A stretch of DNA of 19,693 nucleotides from CANRPC01 sp964456095 (GTDB taxonomy: Bacteria > Bacillota_I > Bacilli_A > RFN20 > CAG-449), in assembly GCA_964456095.1 (NCBI GenBank), contig CAYVZF010000019.1, positions 1 to 19,693 of the forward strand, read 5' to 3'. This document shows positions 1-8,426 of this stretch, piece by piece. Made by a program: the position numbers and the translations under genes. The notes beneath the pieces were generated by a model. That model made no database searches and had not been told where the DNA came from. It saw only the letters and a list, made by a program, of their open reading frames with translations. The first letter of the stretch is position 1, and every line of letters starts with the position of its first letter.

Positions 1-52
1 TAAGCAAAATACAGCATTAAAAAATGTTAAGTACGCTACAATATCGAGGTAG
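1..52 (+). CDS. C-terminal end of an upstream gene (partial)
   Basis: Only the frame starting at base 2 is open here. It gives about 16 residues ending in KYATISR and a TAG stop at 50-52, five bases before the next ATG. The other two plus-strand frames have stops by about base 30. The tight spacing fits the last gene of an operon shared with the glycosidase that follows. The piece is too short to name a family, and it could be chance. Confidence 0.35.
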   Translation, partial: KQNTALKNVKYATISR

Positions 53-57
53 ATAAT

Positions 58-2754
58 ATGAAAAAAACAAGTGCATTTGGTTTAGGATTGGTTTCTTTAA
101 TTTCTTTAACAAGTATAAGCGCGACTAATGCTTCTACTAATAAGGAAGAATATGAAATATATCCGACAGTACAAAATATAGTATACAAAGATTATTATTT
201 AAATATTTCAAACAGTTTCAATATTATTTTTGATGATGAAATAGATATTTATACTAAAAATAAAGCTTTTGATGTTCTTTCTAAAAAGAATGTTAAAGCA
301 AAAAAATCTTCTAGTATTGAAAACAATAAAAATAATCTTTTATTAGGTGTGTATAATTCTAATAGTATTATAAATAATTATGTTAATTGTAATCTTGATT
401 TTATCGAACAAATGATTGATTCATATTATTTAAACATTGATGAAAATAATATAGTTATTATAGGTAAAGATTCTGATAGCGTTTTTTATGGTCTTTCAAC
501 ATTAGATTTGATATTTGATCAAACGGATTCCTCTATTAGAGGATTAGAAATAAAAGATTATTCTTCATCATATTATCGTGGATTTATTGAAGGTTTTTAT
601 GGTATTCCTTGGACTAGTGAAGAAAGAAAAGAATTGATGCGTTTTGGCTCAAAATTCAAAAGTAATATTTATATATATGCTCCAAAAGATGATGCTTATC
701 ATTCTACTTCTTGGAAAGAATTATATTCTGAAAATGATTTAGAAATATTAAAAGAACAAATTCAAGTTGGCCTAGAAACTAAAACAAAATTAGCATGGGC
801 GATACATCCATTTATGTCAAATAAAATAACAGAATCAAATTATTCAGAGGGACTTATTGCTATTAAAAACAAGTTTAATCAATTATATGATGCTGGTGTT
901 AGACAATTTGTTGTATCCGCGGATGATGTTGGAGTTGAAAGTGGTTTATTAGAAGATGGAAGTTTACATAAAAGATTACTTAATGATTTATCTTCATTTT
1001 TAAAAGAAAAGCAAGATGCAGAAGAGTTAATATTTGTTCCTAGTGCATATTGTTATGAATCTGAAATTCGTTTAAAAGTTGATTTGGAAAAATATTATTC
1101 ATCATTAATGGACGGATTAGATAACTCTATACATATTATGTGGACGGGCAATGATGTATGTTCCTCTATGAAAACAGGAAAATTTGATGAATTTTATTCA
1201 TTAACAAATAGAAAGCCATTCTTTTGGCTTAACTGGCCTGTTAATGATTACTCTACAGATCATTTATTAATGGGTAAAGGTGAAGTATTAAATGTTAAAT
1301 ATACTAACAATGTAGCTTTTGAAGGTATTGTGACAAATCCAATGCCTCAAGCTGAACCTTCAAAACTTGCAATATTTACTGTTTGTGACTATAGTTGGAA
1401 TACATCTTCATTTGATGTTGATACAAGTTATGAAGCAGCATTTAAATATTTAGATAAAAATGTTTCTAGTGATTTGAAGTTTATTTGTTCACATTTAACA
1501 AATGCTACATCTTATGAAGGAAAATATTTTGAAGAATCAAAAGAACTTGAAGAACTTATAAATAAATATAATCAAGGTGAAAATGTTATCAATGATTTAT
1601 TGGATTATTTTAATAAACTAAATAGCAGCATCGATAATTATTTAAATAATTGTGAAAATGTTAAATTAAAAGATATAATGCTTCCTTGGATTGAGGCATT
1701 AAAGGATGCAAGTATCGCAATGAATAACTATTTAACTATTTTAAAAGACTATGATAATTTATCAAAAGATGAATTAGAGAAATTATTAAATGATGGTAAT
1801 AAATATTATGATGATTCTAAAAAACATGAAGAACCTGTATTAAATGCATCAACGTATGATATAAATCCAAAATATGCTGATTATGGTGTTAGTGTTTTGA
1901 AACCATTTATCGAAAAGATTAAATTAATAGTTAATGATAAAGTTAAAATAGATTTAGGTTTACCAAGTGGAATTACTTATTCTGGATTTGATTCAATTTA
2001 TGAAGGAACACTTGAAAATATCATGGATAATGATGAATCTACATATTGTTGGTTTAATGGAAAACCAAACGAAGATGCGTTTATTAGAATAGATTTAGAA
2101 GAAGTAAAAGATATTTATGATATTAAATTACTTTTCGGAAGTAATCAAAGTCCAAATGATTTTCTAGTTGGTAAATTATTTGTCTCTGTTGATGCAAAAA
2201 ATTATAAGTATGTAGGTGAAATTAACAACTCCTCTGTTACATTTGATTTAAGAGATAATCCTGTTAAAGCAAGATATATTATTTTACAAAATACTAATAC
2301 TCAAACATGGGTGTCTATTAAAGAAGTAAAATATAATACATTATCTCTTAATGATACTTTAATTAGTTATTCTGGATTTCCTAATGGATTTGGGTCTTCT
2401 AGTGAGCATAATCAAATGTCAAATATAGTTGATAATGATTTATCAACTTATGTATGGTTTGATTGGAAGTGTGAAGTAGGAGCAAGTATAATTTTAGATT
2501 TGAGATCAATAAAAAAGATTAATAAGATTAAATTCTATCAAAATAGTACAGAACATAATGGTGACTTATTTGAGAATTGTTCATTCTATATATCAAAAGA
2601 TAATATTAATTATGAAAAAGTAGGTGAAGATTCTTATTTATCACAAGAAGAAATAGAAATAATTTTGGATAATAAAGAAGCTCGATATATTAAAGTTAGC
2701 TCTAATGTGATTAATAATTATGGAGTATGTATTAGAGAATTTATTGTAGAATAA
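58..2754 (+). CDS. Secreted GH84 beta-N-acetylglucosaminidase with two F5/8-type C domains
   Basis: This is an 898-residue exported hydrolase, predicted to remove terminal beta-linked GlcNAc from host glycans such as mucin or from glycoproteins. Residues 1-25 form a signal peptide with likely cleavage after TNA. Residues 30-160 resemble the GH20b-type N-terminal domain. The GH84 barrel begins at about 172 with the GFIEGFYG motif (175-182), and the neighbouring acidic pair D289-D290 in SADDVG matches the catalytic Asp-Asp of GH84 enzymes such as Clostridium perfringens NagJ, which use substrate-assisted catalysis. A helical region covers about 460-620. Two tandem discoidin/CBM32-like domains follow at about 638-760 and 765-898, each with the YSGF start and a DNDxSTYxWF-type segment. 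No LPXTG anchor or lipobox is seen, so the protein is probably released or held through its binding domains. The start is supported by GAGGT at 46-50. Family assignment is firm; the natural substrate is inferred. Confidence 0.93.
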   Translation: MKKTSAFGLGLVSLISLTSISATNASTNKEEYEIYPTVQNIVYKDYYLNISNSFNIIFDDEIDIYTKNKAFDVLSKKNVKAKKSSSIENNKNNLLLGVYNSNSIINNYVNCNLDFIEQMIDSYYLNIDENNIVIIGKDSDSVFYGLSTLDLIFDQTDSSIRGLEIKDYSSSYYRGFIEGFYGIPWTSEERKELMRFGSKFKSNIYIYAPKDDAYHSTSWKELYSENDLEILKEQIQVGLETKTKLAWAIHPFMSNKITESNYSEGLIAIKNKFNQLYDAGVRQFVVSADDVGVESGLLEDGSLHKRLLNDLSSFLKEKQDAEELIFVPSAYCYESEIRLKVDLEKYYSSLMDGLDNSIHIMWTGNDVCSSMKTGKFDEFYSLTNRKPFFWLNWPVNDYSTDHLLMGKGEVLNVKYTNNVAFEGIVTNPMPQAEPSKLAIFTVCDYSWNTSSFDVDTSYEAAFKYLDKNVSSDLKFICSHLTNATSYEGKYFEESKELEELINKYNQGENVINDLLDYFNKLNSSIDNYLNNCENVKLKDIMLPWIEALKDASIAMNNYLTILKDYDNLSKDELEKLLNDGNKYYDDSKKHEEPVLNASTYDINPKYADYGVSVLKPFIEKIKLIVNDKVKIDLGLPSGITYSGFDSIYEGTLENIMDNDESTYCWFNGKPNEDAFIRIDLEEVKDIYDIKLLFGSNQSPNDFLVGKLFVSVDAKNYKYVGEINNSSVTFDLRDNPVKARYIILQNTNTQTWVSIKEVKYNTLSLNDTLISYSGFPNGFGSSSEHNQMSNIVDNDLSTYVWFDWKCEVGASIILDLRSIKKINKIKFYQNSTEHNGDLFENCSFYISKDNINYEKVGEDSYLSQEEIEIILDNKEARYIKVSSNVINNYGVCIREFIVE

Positions 2755-2807
2755 AAAAAACTCTTTATAGTCTAGTTATGAATTTAACTAAATTATAAGA
2801 GTTTTTT
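2755..2807. terminator. Bidirectional intrinsic terminator between convergent genes
   Basis: The arm AAAAAACTCTT (2755-2765) pairs with AAGAGTTTTTT (2797-2807). A weaker inner pairing TAGTT/AACTA lies in the loop. A-runs and T-runs on both sides make it usable from both strands. It lies between the GH84 gene on the plus strand and lemA on the minus strand. Confidence 0.8.
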
Positions 2808-2810
2808 ATT

Positions 2811-3407
2811 TTAGAATTTTACTTGAGGATTTTCTCTACTTACTTCATCAGTTTTAAAGAATGCTTCAGTTTTAAAATTGAACATTTTTGCAATAATTGA
2901 TTTAGGGAAAGATTCAACCATATTGTTATATGATAATACAACATCATTATAGAATTGTCTTTGATAAGAAATTTTTTCTTCTGTATCTTTTAATTCTTTC
3001 ATTAGATTTTGAAAATTCTCATTAGCGTGTAATTCAGGATATTGTTCTTTAACAGCATTTACAAATGCATTTATGCCCTTTGAAATAGTATTATTTGCTT
3101 TTGCCATTTCATTTATATCATTTGTTTCACTTGCTTTTTGATATATTGTTCTAGCTTCTGCAAAGGATACTAATATTTTTTCTTCATGATTTGTATAACC
3201 TTTTACTGTTTCAACAAGATTTGGAATTAAATCAAATCTTCTTTTTAATTGTACATCAATTTGAGCAAATTGATTTTTTACTTTATTTCTTGCTTTAACT
3301 AAGTTGTTATGTATTGATACCGAGACAAGAAATAAAATTAAAGCAATAATAAATATAACAAATATTAATGCTCCAAAAATGATAAGTAAAACGAGCCAAG
3401 TTTCCAT
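2811..3407 (-). CDS. lemA: LemA family membrane protein
   Basis: This 198-residue protein has the LemA layout: a short N-terminus, one transmembrane helix at about residues 5-31, then a long helical region. Family hallmarks include ARNKVKNQFAQIDVQLKRR followed by DLIPNLVETVKGY, and the later FYNDVVLSYNNMVESFPKS segment. LemA proteins are membrane-anchored helical bundles whose biochemical role is still poorly defined. They are often encoded next to DUF2207 or TPM-domain membrane proteins, and here the DUF2207 gene lies 59 bases upstream on the same strand. GGAGG at 3416-3420 supports the start. A TATAAT box just upstream suggests that lemA also has its own promoter. Length and motifs are normal for the family. 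Confidence 0.93.
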   Translation of the reverse strand: METWLVLLIIFGALIFVIFIIALILFLVSVSIHNNLVKARNKVKNQFAQIDVQLKRRFDLIPNLVETVKGYTNHEEKILVSFAEARTIYQKASETNDINEMAKANNTISKGINAFVNAVKEQYPELHANENFQNLMKELKDTEEKISYQRQFYNDVVLSYNNMVESFPKSIIAKMFNFKTEAFFKTDEVSRENPQVKF

Positions 3408-3430
3408 ATTTAATTCCTCCTAATAATTTG

Positions 3431-3439
3431 ATTATAACA
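3431..3439 (-). promoter_or_regulatory. Candidate -10 promoter element for lemA
   Basis: On the minus strand the sequence reads TGTTATAAT, a perfect TATAAT (3431-3436) preceded by TG. It lies about 11 bases upstream of the GGAGG ribosome site of lemA. The -35 position is weak (TTTATT-like). The placement in the gap between the DUF2207 gene and lemA would allow lemA to be transcribed alone. Confidence 0.45.
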
Positions 3440-3466
3440 CTTGCTTTTTTAATAATAAATATTTTT

Positions 3467-5296
3467 TTATCTTACACTTGAATGGCCTCCACCACCACCA
3501 AAAGATGTACCTCCACCAAAGCCTCCTCCACCTCGATGACCTGAAGAAGAATTAGATAATCTTTTACCTCTTTCTACGTTTATAGTTTTAATACTATTTG
3601 ACATACTAGTATATATTCTTCTTCTCATATAATATGGATTTATGTAGAAATAATAAGATGTATTAATGTTATTAATTTCATCATAATTTGTATTTGAAAA
3701 TTTTGTATTTAATTGTTTTTCAACTTTATCTGCAATACCAAATGCTGTTGCATATACCATGAAATGCTCCCAAACAATTATGCTTGGTACAGGATAATCA
3801 TCAAAGTGTGAAAACTCTAATAAAAATCTTTCAAATGCTTTCCATCTAACATAATGTTCCATACCATTTTTAGTTTTCTTTTTTATTTGAGATGAATAAA
3901 TAATAAGCGCAACAGTTAATGATGATACTAAAAATGCATATAAACAAAATATATTATCATAAAACTTTACTGCACTTAAAATGGCAAATATAGAATACAT
4001 TCCACCTAATATTATTGTTACAATGCATTTTAAAATAATATTACCTGTATTTTCAAAAAAGTTATATTTTTTAGATTCTTTTTCTACCATTTTATTCCAT
4101 TTTTTATTACACTCTTGATATTTTAAAGCATTTTTTTCTTTTGAAACGTAGCTATCAATTTCATTTAAAGTTACTTCATCTTTTCCATCTGAAATAATAT
4201 CAAAGTACCAAGTAAGTAGATATTTTTCATAATCATTTAAATTAGACGTATCTAAACTTCTATCATATATAAATTTATAATTTGGATTGTCGCTTGTTAA
4301 TGATTCATTTTGAGTATCTATTTTAATATATTTTTTTCTTGCTAAATCTAATAAGGTAGCGTTTAAATGATCTACACTTATTTCTTCTTCGTTTACTAAA
4401 TATCCCATTATCGCGGGTCCATAATCATAAGGTGGTTCGCGCAAATACTCAAACTCAAAATCGGATTTATATTCTTTATCATATTTTAAATAAATAAATA
4501 TAAATGTAAGAATTAAAAGTGGTACAAGAATTATTAATGATAAAGGCATTGCAATTTTTAAAAAATCTTTTGTTTTTAAATATATTTCATCTTTATATTT
4601 TTCATACTCTACGTGATCTTTTATTTTTTCTTTTATAGTTTTATTTGATATATTAGTATTAGAATTTGATGTAATTAAATCATTTGGAAATAATGTTAGT
4701 ATTTCCATCTCTTCATAACTTTCTAATTTATCAGCGTGTGCGACTAATTTAATATTTGAACATTCTTCTAAAACAAAATTAGAATTAATCCCACCATAAC
4801 CAAAATACATTATGCCGTTTTCATTAAATGATTCAGTTAATGTATAGTTATTGCTTGGATAATATAAAGTTAAATTAACGTTATTTTTTTGTATATCAAG
4901 TGTGGGAAGTAATTTCCAGTTTAATATTGCACAATCATCATAGATTGAAACTGCATTTTTAATTTTGTAACTAATCTTATAATTAGTATTAGAACTAATA
5001 CCATCTTTAAGATAGATTTCTAGTTTTTTGCAAAACGATCTATTGTCTTCTTCACAATTAATTATTTGGCCTAATTCATTCTTTTTTCCAGTAAAAGCAA
5101 TAATATTATCAGATGTATTACCTAAATTATCGTTAAGTTGATTGTAATATGTCGCGGTTAATTTGCCTGCATTATTATCATTAACTTCAACATAAAATGA
5201 ATTTAAATCAATACTTGCAATATCATTTTTAGAACAAGTGAAATCCCTGCTATCAACATTTTTATTGTAATATATTTCTCTAGAATATGTATGCAT
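3467..5296 (-). CDS. DUF2207 domain-containing membrane protein with Gly-rich tail
   Basis: The open frame encodes 609 residues. Residues 1-245 are the extracytoplasmic DUF2207 region, followed by a transmembrane helix at about 247-270. A soluble segment comes next (EPPYDYGPAIMGYL at about 288-300, then a winged-helix-like stretch with LLDLARKKYIKID), then two membrane helices at about 419-443 and 447-468. The C-terminus is the glycine-rich tail typical of the family (residues 589-609, GGGFGGGTSFGGGGG core). DUF2207 proteins are often paired with LemA, as here; their function is unknown. The ATG at 5296 is unlikely to be the true start: it has no ribosome site, and it falls inside the conserved N-terminal domain. 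In-register signal-peptide coding sequence lies upstream but is cut off from its ATG by a one-base frame change (separate entry). Full length would be about 674 residues. Confidence 0.85.
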   Translation of the reverse strand: MHTYSREIYYNKNVDSRDFTCSKNDIASIDLNSFYVEVNDNNAGKLTATYYNQLNDNLGNTSDNIIAFTGKKNELGQIINCEEDNRSFCKKLEIYLKDGISSNTNYKISYKIKNAVSIYDDCAILNWKLLPTLDIQKNNVNLTLYYPSNNYTLTESFNENGIMYFGYGGINSNFVLEECSNIKLVAHADKLESYEEMEILTLFPNDLITSNSNTNISNKTIKEKIKDHVEYEKYKDEIYLKTKDFLKIAMPLSLIILVPLLILTFIFIYLKYDKEYKSDFEFEYLREPPYDYGPAIMGYLVNEEEISVDHLNATLLDLARKKYIKIDTQNESLTSDNPNYKFIYDRSLDTSNLNDYEKYLLTWYFDIISDGKDEVTLNEIDSYVSKEKNALKYQECNKKWNKMVEKESKKYNFFENTGNIILKCIVTIILGGMYSIFAILSAVKFYDNIFCLYAFLVSSLTVALIIYSSQIKKKTKNGMEHYVRWKAFERFLLEFSHFDDYPVPSIIVWEHFMVYATAFGIADKVEKQLNTKFSNTNYDEINNINTSYYFYINPYYMRRRIYTSMSNSIKTINVERGKRLSNSSSGHRGGGGFGGGTSFGGGGGHSSVR

Positions 5297-5493
5297 GTTT
5301 TTACTTGTATTTAAATAAAAATCCTCACTAATATCTAAAGATCCATCATTATTTATTCTGGCTTCAATATTGATTGAAGAGTATGAAAAGTTAGAATCAT
5401 CGATATCAAGATTAACAAGAAGTGGGAAACATGAACATAAACCACATATTATTGTTGAAAAAATAAAACTAAAAACTAATGATTTTTTTTCAT
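5297..5493 (-). pseudogene. Frame-disrupted 5' end of the DUF2207 gene (signal peptide)
   Basis: On the minus strand an ATG at 5493 is followed by eight A residues (5490-5483) and then hits TAG after five codons. With one extra A the frame would read MKKKSLVFSFIFSTIICG, a good signal peptide. It would then run open through INIEARINNDGSLDISEDF, typical of the DUF2207 N-terminus, straight into the 609-residue frame. That frame has no ATG, GTG or TTG before 5296. AAGAGG at 5504-5509 and an extended -10 box at 5520-5528 point to 5493 as the real start. Possible causes are a homopolymer error in the assembly, phase variation, slippage of RNA polymerase or ribosome on the A8 run, or a true mutation. 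Confidence 0.7.
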
Positions 5494-5519
5494 AATAAGC
5501 TATCCTCTTAATAATAAAA

Positions 5520-5528
5520 ATTATAGCA
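5520..5528 (-). promoter_or_regulatory. Extended -10 promoter of the DUF2207-lemA operon
   Basis: On the minus strand the sequence reads TGCTATAAT, an extended -10 box with a perfect TATAAT (5520-5525). It would start RNA at about 5513, just ahead of the AAGAGG ribosome site and the ATG at 5493. No good -35 box is seen, which is common with extended -10 promoters. Confidence 0.5.
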
Positions 5529-5571
5529 AATTTTATTTAAATATGATTACTATTATCTTTAATTTTTTTTA

Positions 5572-5593
5572 ATTCGGTGCAATAATACCGAAT
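5572..5593. promoter_or_regulatory. Inverted repeat ATTCGGT-N8-ACCGAAT, candidate operator
   Basis: Two perfect 7-bp arms (5572-5578 and 5587-5593) are separated by 8 bases. The arms are GC-richer than the surrounding AT-rich intergenic DNA. No T-run follows on either strand, so a terminator is unlikely. The element lies 43 bases upstream of the exporter ATPase start and also upstream of the divergent DUF2207 promoter. The regulator is unknown; a dimeric repressor of MarR or TetR type is only a guess. Confidence 0.4.
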
Positions 5594-5635
5594 GTAAAAT
5601 ATTAAATATTTTATAAAGATAAGAGGTGAAATGAT

Positions 5636-6634
5636 ATGATTCAAGTTATAGACTTATGTAAAGAGTTTAAAAAACCTATCCGAGAAGAAGGCGTTTTTGG
5701 TATGTTTAAAACTTTATTTTCTAGAAAATATACTACAAAGAAAGCTGTTAATTCTATTAATTTTGAAATCAATAATGGTGAAATTGTAGGATATATTGGA
5801 TCTAATGGCGCGGGTAAATCAACATCGATTAAAATGATGTGTGGCATATTAACACCTACTAGTGGTAAAGTATTAATAGATGGAGTAGAACCATATAAAA
5901 AAAGAAGACAAGTATCAAAAAAAATAGGAGTTGTTTTTGGACAAAAAACTCAATTATGGTGGGATATTCCTTTAATAGAGTCTTTCAAAGTTTTAAAAGA
6001 AGTATATCAAATCAATGATTCTGATTATAAAGAAAGAATGGATTTTTTGTGTCAAACATTAGGAATTACTGAGTTTTTAAATCAACCAGTTAGAACCTTA
6101 TCTCTTGGACAACGCATGCGTGCTGATTTAGCTTCTGCATGGCTTCATAATCCTGAAATACTATTTTTAGATGAACCAACGATAGGACTTGATGTATTAG
6201 TTAAAGAAAAAATTCGTTCTGCAATTAAAATTATGAATGCAAAATATAATACAACAGTTATTTTAACTACTCATGACATGAAAGATATTGAAAACTTATG
6301 TACAAGAGTAATTATGATTGAAGATGGTGAAATCATATATGATGGTTCACTTGATAATATCAAACATAAATTTGGTGATTTAAGAACGATTACTATTAGT
6401 TTAAGTGAAGAATTAAACATTGATAACTTAAATACTTTTGAAAATAAAATCGCATATACAAAAGATGAAGATAAATTAATTGCTAAATTTGATGCAGATC
6501 AAATAGATTTAAAAATAGTCGTTGACTATCTTTTGCATACATTACGCGTCCAAGATATTAAAATATCTGAAATTGGAGTGGAAGATGTTGTTAAAAATAT
6601 TTTAAAAGAGCAAGAAGAAAAGGGTGACAAATAG
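5636..6634 (+). CDS. ABC exporter ATP-binding protein (COG4586 type)
   Basis: This 332-residue ATPase would drive export through the two permeases encoded next to it. Walker A is GSNGAGKST (residues 55-63), the Q-loop glutamine is at about 103, the signature is LSLGQ (155-159), Walker B is ILFLDE (175-180) with D-loop GLD, and the switch histidine lies in TTHDM (H213). Residues after about 245 form the extra C-terminal domain of this subfamily. The insertion after the first strand (FGMFKTLFSRKYTTKKAV) and the three-gene order match the COG4586-COG4587-COG3694 exporters, annotated as ABC-2 or daunorubicin-like with unknown substrate. GAGGTG lies seven bases before the ATG. The stop is two bases before the next gene, so the genes are co-transcribed. 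Confidence 0.93.
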   Translation: MIQVIDLCKEFKKPIREEGVFGMFKTLFSRKYTTKKAVNSINFEINNGEIVGYIGSNGAGKSTSIKMMCGILTPTSGKVLIDGVEPYKKRRQVSKKIGVVFGQKTQLWWDIPLIESFKVLKEVYQINDSDYKERMDFLCQTLGITEFLNQPVRTLSLGQRMRADLASAWLHNPEILFLDEPTIGLDVLVKEKIRSAIKIMNAKYNTTVILTTHDMKDIENLCTRVIMIEDGEIIYDGSLDNIKHKFGDLRTITISLSEELNIDNLNTFENKIAYTKDEDKLIAKFDADQIDLKIVVDYLLHTLRVQDIKISEIGVEDVVKNILKEQEEKGDK

Positions 6635-6636
6635 AT

Positions 6637-7470
6637 ATGTTAAAAAAGTATTTACCTTTTTTTAAAGCGGGTGCGATGGATTTACTAGCGTTTAAGTTTA
6701 GTATATTTACGTGGCTTTTAATTTCTTCTTTCCAAATTATATGTGTAATTTTTCTTTGGCTTGCGGTTTATAAAAGTTCTCCTGATGGACTTAATTCTAT
6801 TATTAATGGATTTAAATTTAATGAAATTATTTCATACACTGTAATGATAAATATATTTACATTTGTATCATTTGATGGGACTACATTATGGACTATTAAT
6901 GATGAAATAAAAAATGGTACAATTGCTATGTCATTTACTAAACCCATATCTTATAGAATTAGATTATTAGTTACTACATATGGTGCGACAACGATGAATT
7001 TTATTATGTTAGGAATTCCATGTATAACAATTGCTTATATTGTTTTTGGTATTTTAGGCTTTATTGAATTTACATCATTTTGGATGTTTTTGCTTTACAT
7101 TATTTTATTTTTAATTGCAAGATTAATCGCGGTTACTATAAATGATACGATTAATTATATATTTGGTGTATTGTGCTTTTATACATCCTCAGGTTGGGGA
7201 ATTAATCAAATCAAAGAAGTATTGATTTCCTTTTTAGCGGGTACATTAATACCATTATCTTTTTTTCCGAGTGAAATAAAAGATATTATTAATTTCTTAC
7301 CATTTGCAAATATGGCACAAAATCCAGTTTTAATAATGCTAATGAAAGTTGATGTTATAGAATCTATAAAGCTAATAGGCATTGGAGTATTATGGATTAT
7401 TATTTTAGAATTCTTTGCAATGCTTTTATTTAAACACGCAAGTAAAAAAATTACTATTCAAGGAGGATAA
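6637..7470 (+). CDS. ABC-2 type exporter permease (COG4587-like)
   Basis: This is a 277-residue integral membrane protein with about six hydrophobic segments (roughly residues 22-44, 65-80, 112-142, 147-168, 193-211 and 246-266). After the second segment comes the cytoplasmic segment typical of these permeases (WTINDEIKNGTIAMSFTKP). The GTLIPLSFFP motif near 202-211 is also characteristic. The start lies two bases after the ATPase stop, and the stop overlaps the ribosome site of the second permease, so the three genes form one translationally coupled unit. It would form half of the exporter channel. The substrate cannot be read from the sequence. Confidence 0.88.
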   Translation: MLKKYLPFFKAGAMDLLAFKFSIFTWLLISSFQIICVIFLWLAVYKSSPDGLNSIINGFKFNEIISYTVMINIFTFVSFDGTTLWTINDEIKNGTIAMSFTKPISYRIRLLVTTYGATTMNFIMLGIPCITIAYIVFGILGFIEFTSFWMFLLYIILFLIARLIAVTINDTINYIFGVLCFYTSSGWGINQIKEVLISFLAGTLIPLSFFPSEIKDIINFLPFANMAQNPVLIMLMKVDVIESIKLIGIGVLWIIILEFFAMLLFKHASKKITIQGG

Positions 7471-7471
7471 T

Positions 7472-8266
7472 ATGAAACGATATATACATTTATATTTTAC
7501 ATGTGTAAAGAGATCTATTATTTCTCGTTTGGAGTATAAAAAAGACACATTTATTGCTATTTTCTCATTTTTTATTTCGCATGTGGCTTCACTTTTATCT
7601 ATATATTTTATTATTAATTCAATTCCTTCATTAAATGGTTGGAATATGTATCAATTAGGGTTTTTGTATGGATTTTCTATGCTTCCAGTTGCAATTGATC
7701 ATTTATTTAGTGATGATTTATGGTGTGTTGCTTATTATAAAGTTAAAAATGGTGAATTAGATAGATGTTTTTTAAGACCTATCCCTGTTTTATTTCAAGT
7801 TGTCGCGGAAACATTTCAACCAGAAGGCTTTGGTGAATTAATTATCGGTATTATCATGCTAATTGTATGCGGATTTAATATTAATATTAATTTCACTTTT
7901 GATAAATGTTTATTATTTGTTATCTCAACCCTATTTGGCGCAATGATAATTACATCATTAAAAATAATATTTGCTTCACTTGCATTTGTTTTTAAAAAAA
8001 GTGGTCCATTACTTCAAATAGTATATAATTTACTAGAATATACAAGATATCCTATCAGTATTTTTCCACATATTATTCAAATTATATTAACATTTATTTT
8101 CCCATTTGGATTAATTATTTCACTTCCGATTGAAAGTATTCTTTTTTCAAATGAACCTAAGTATTTACTTTGCTTATTAATAATATGCGTAAGTATATTT
8201 ATGTTATTCATTTCTATTATTATTTGGTCATTATGTGAGAGAAAGTATGAATCAACTGGTAGTTAA
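7472..8266 (+). CDS. ABC-2 type exporter permease (COG3694-like)
   Basis: The second membrane subunit has 264 residues from the ATG at 7472. An upstream in-frame ATG at 7415 would add 19 residues, but it lies inside the previous gene without a ribosome site, whereas GGAGG at 7462-7466 fits 7472. Hydrophobic segments lie at about 27-50, 60-75, 121-137, 146-174, 198-220 and 231-254. The segment with KVKNGELDRCFLRPIPVLFQ (about 90-109) resembles the cytoplasmic loop of COG3694 permeases. It pairs with the preceding permease to make a heterodimeric channel. No clear terminator follows, and the next gene starts about 160 bases later with its own candidate promoter. Confidence 0.88.
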   Translation: MKRYIHLYFTCVKRSIISRLEYKKDTFIAIFSFFISHVASLLSIYFIINSIPSLNGWNMYQLGFLYGFSMLPVAIDHLFSDDLWCVAYYKVKNGELDRCFLRPIPVLFQVVAETFQPEGFGELIIGIIMLIVCGFNININFTFDKCLLFVISTLFGAMIITSLKIIFASLAFVFKKSGPLLQIVYNLLEYTRYPISIFPHIIQIILTFIFPFGLIISLPIESILFSNEPKYLLCLLIICVSIFMLFISIIIWSLCERKYESTGS

Positions 8267-8286
8267 AAGTAGATATTTTTCTTAAA

Positions 8287-8298
8287 AAAACATGTTTT
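8287..8298. repeat. Perfect 12-bp palindrome AAAACATGTTTT
   Basis: This perfect palindrome lies 20 bases after the permease stop. It could be a weak hairpin at the end of the exporter mRNA or a binding site upstream of the lipoprotein operon promoter. In such AT-rich DNA a chance palindrome is also possible. Confidence 0.25.
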
Positions 8299-8332
8299 AA
8301 TGAAAATGATTTAAATTCCTTGCCAAAATTAT

Positions 8333-8338
8333 TATAAT
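8333..8338 (+). promoter_or_regulatory. Candidate -10 box of the lipoprotein operon
   Basis: A perfect TATAAT lies in the 160-base gap before the first lipoprotein gene. The -35 position (8310-8315, TTTAAA) is weak, and a TTGCCA at 8320 is too close. It would give a leader of about 80 bases containing the AT-rich inverted repeats at 8343-8384. Confidence 0.35.
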
Positions 8339-8342
8339 TAAC

Positions 8343-8384
8343 AAAATATATATATTTATATATATGTTTTCGTAATTTAATTAC
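8343..8384. repeat. Two AT-rich inverted repeats in the lipoprotein leader
   Basis: AAAATATATATA (8343-8354) faces ATATATATGTTTT (8358-8370) as an imperfect inverted repeat. It is followed at once by the perfect palindrome GTAATT-T-AATTAC (8372-8384). They may form hairpins in the leader RNA or serve as protein-binding sites. Low complexity makes a chance origin plausible. Confidence 0.3.
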
Positions 8385-8426
8385 TAGATAATTAAATAAT
8401 ATTTATTTAGAAGGGTGGTAAAAAAT

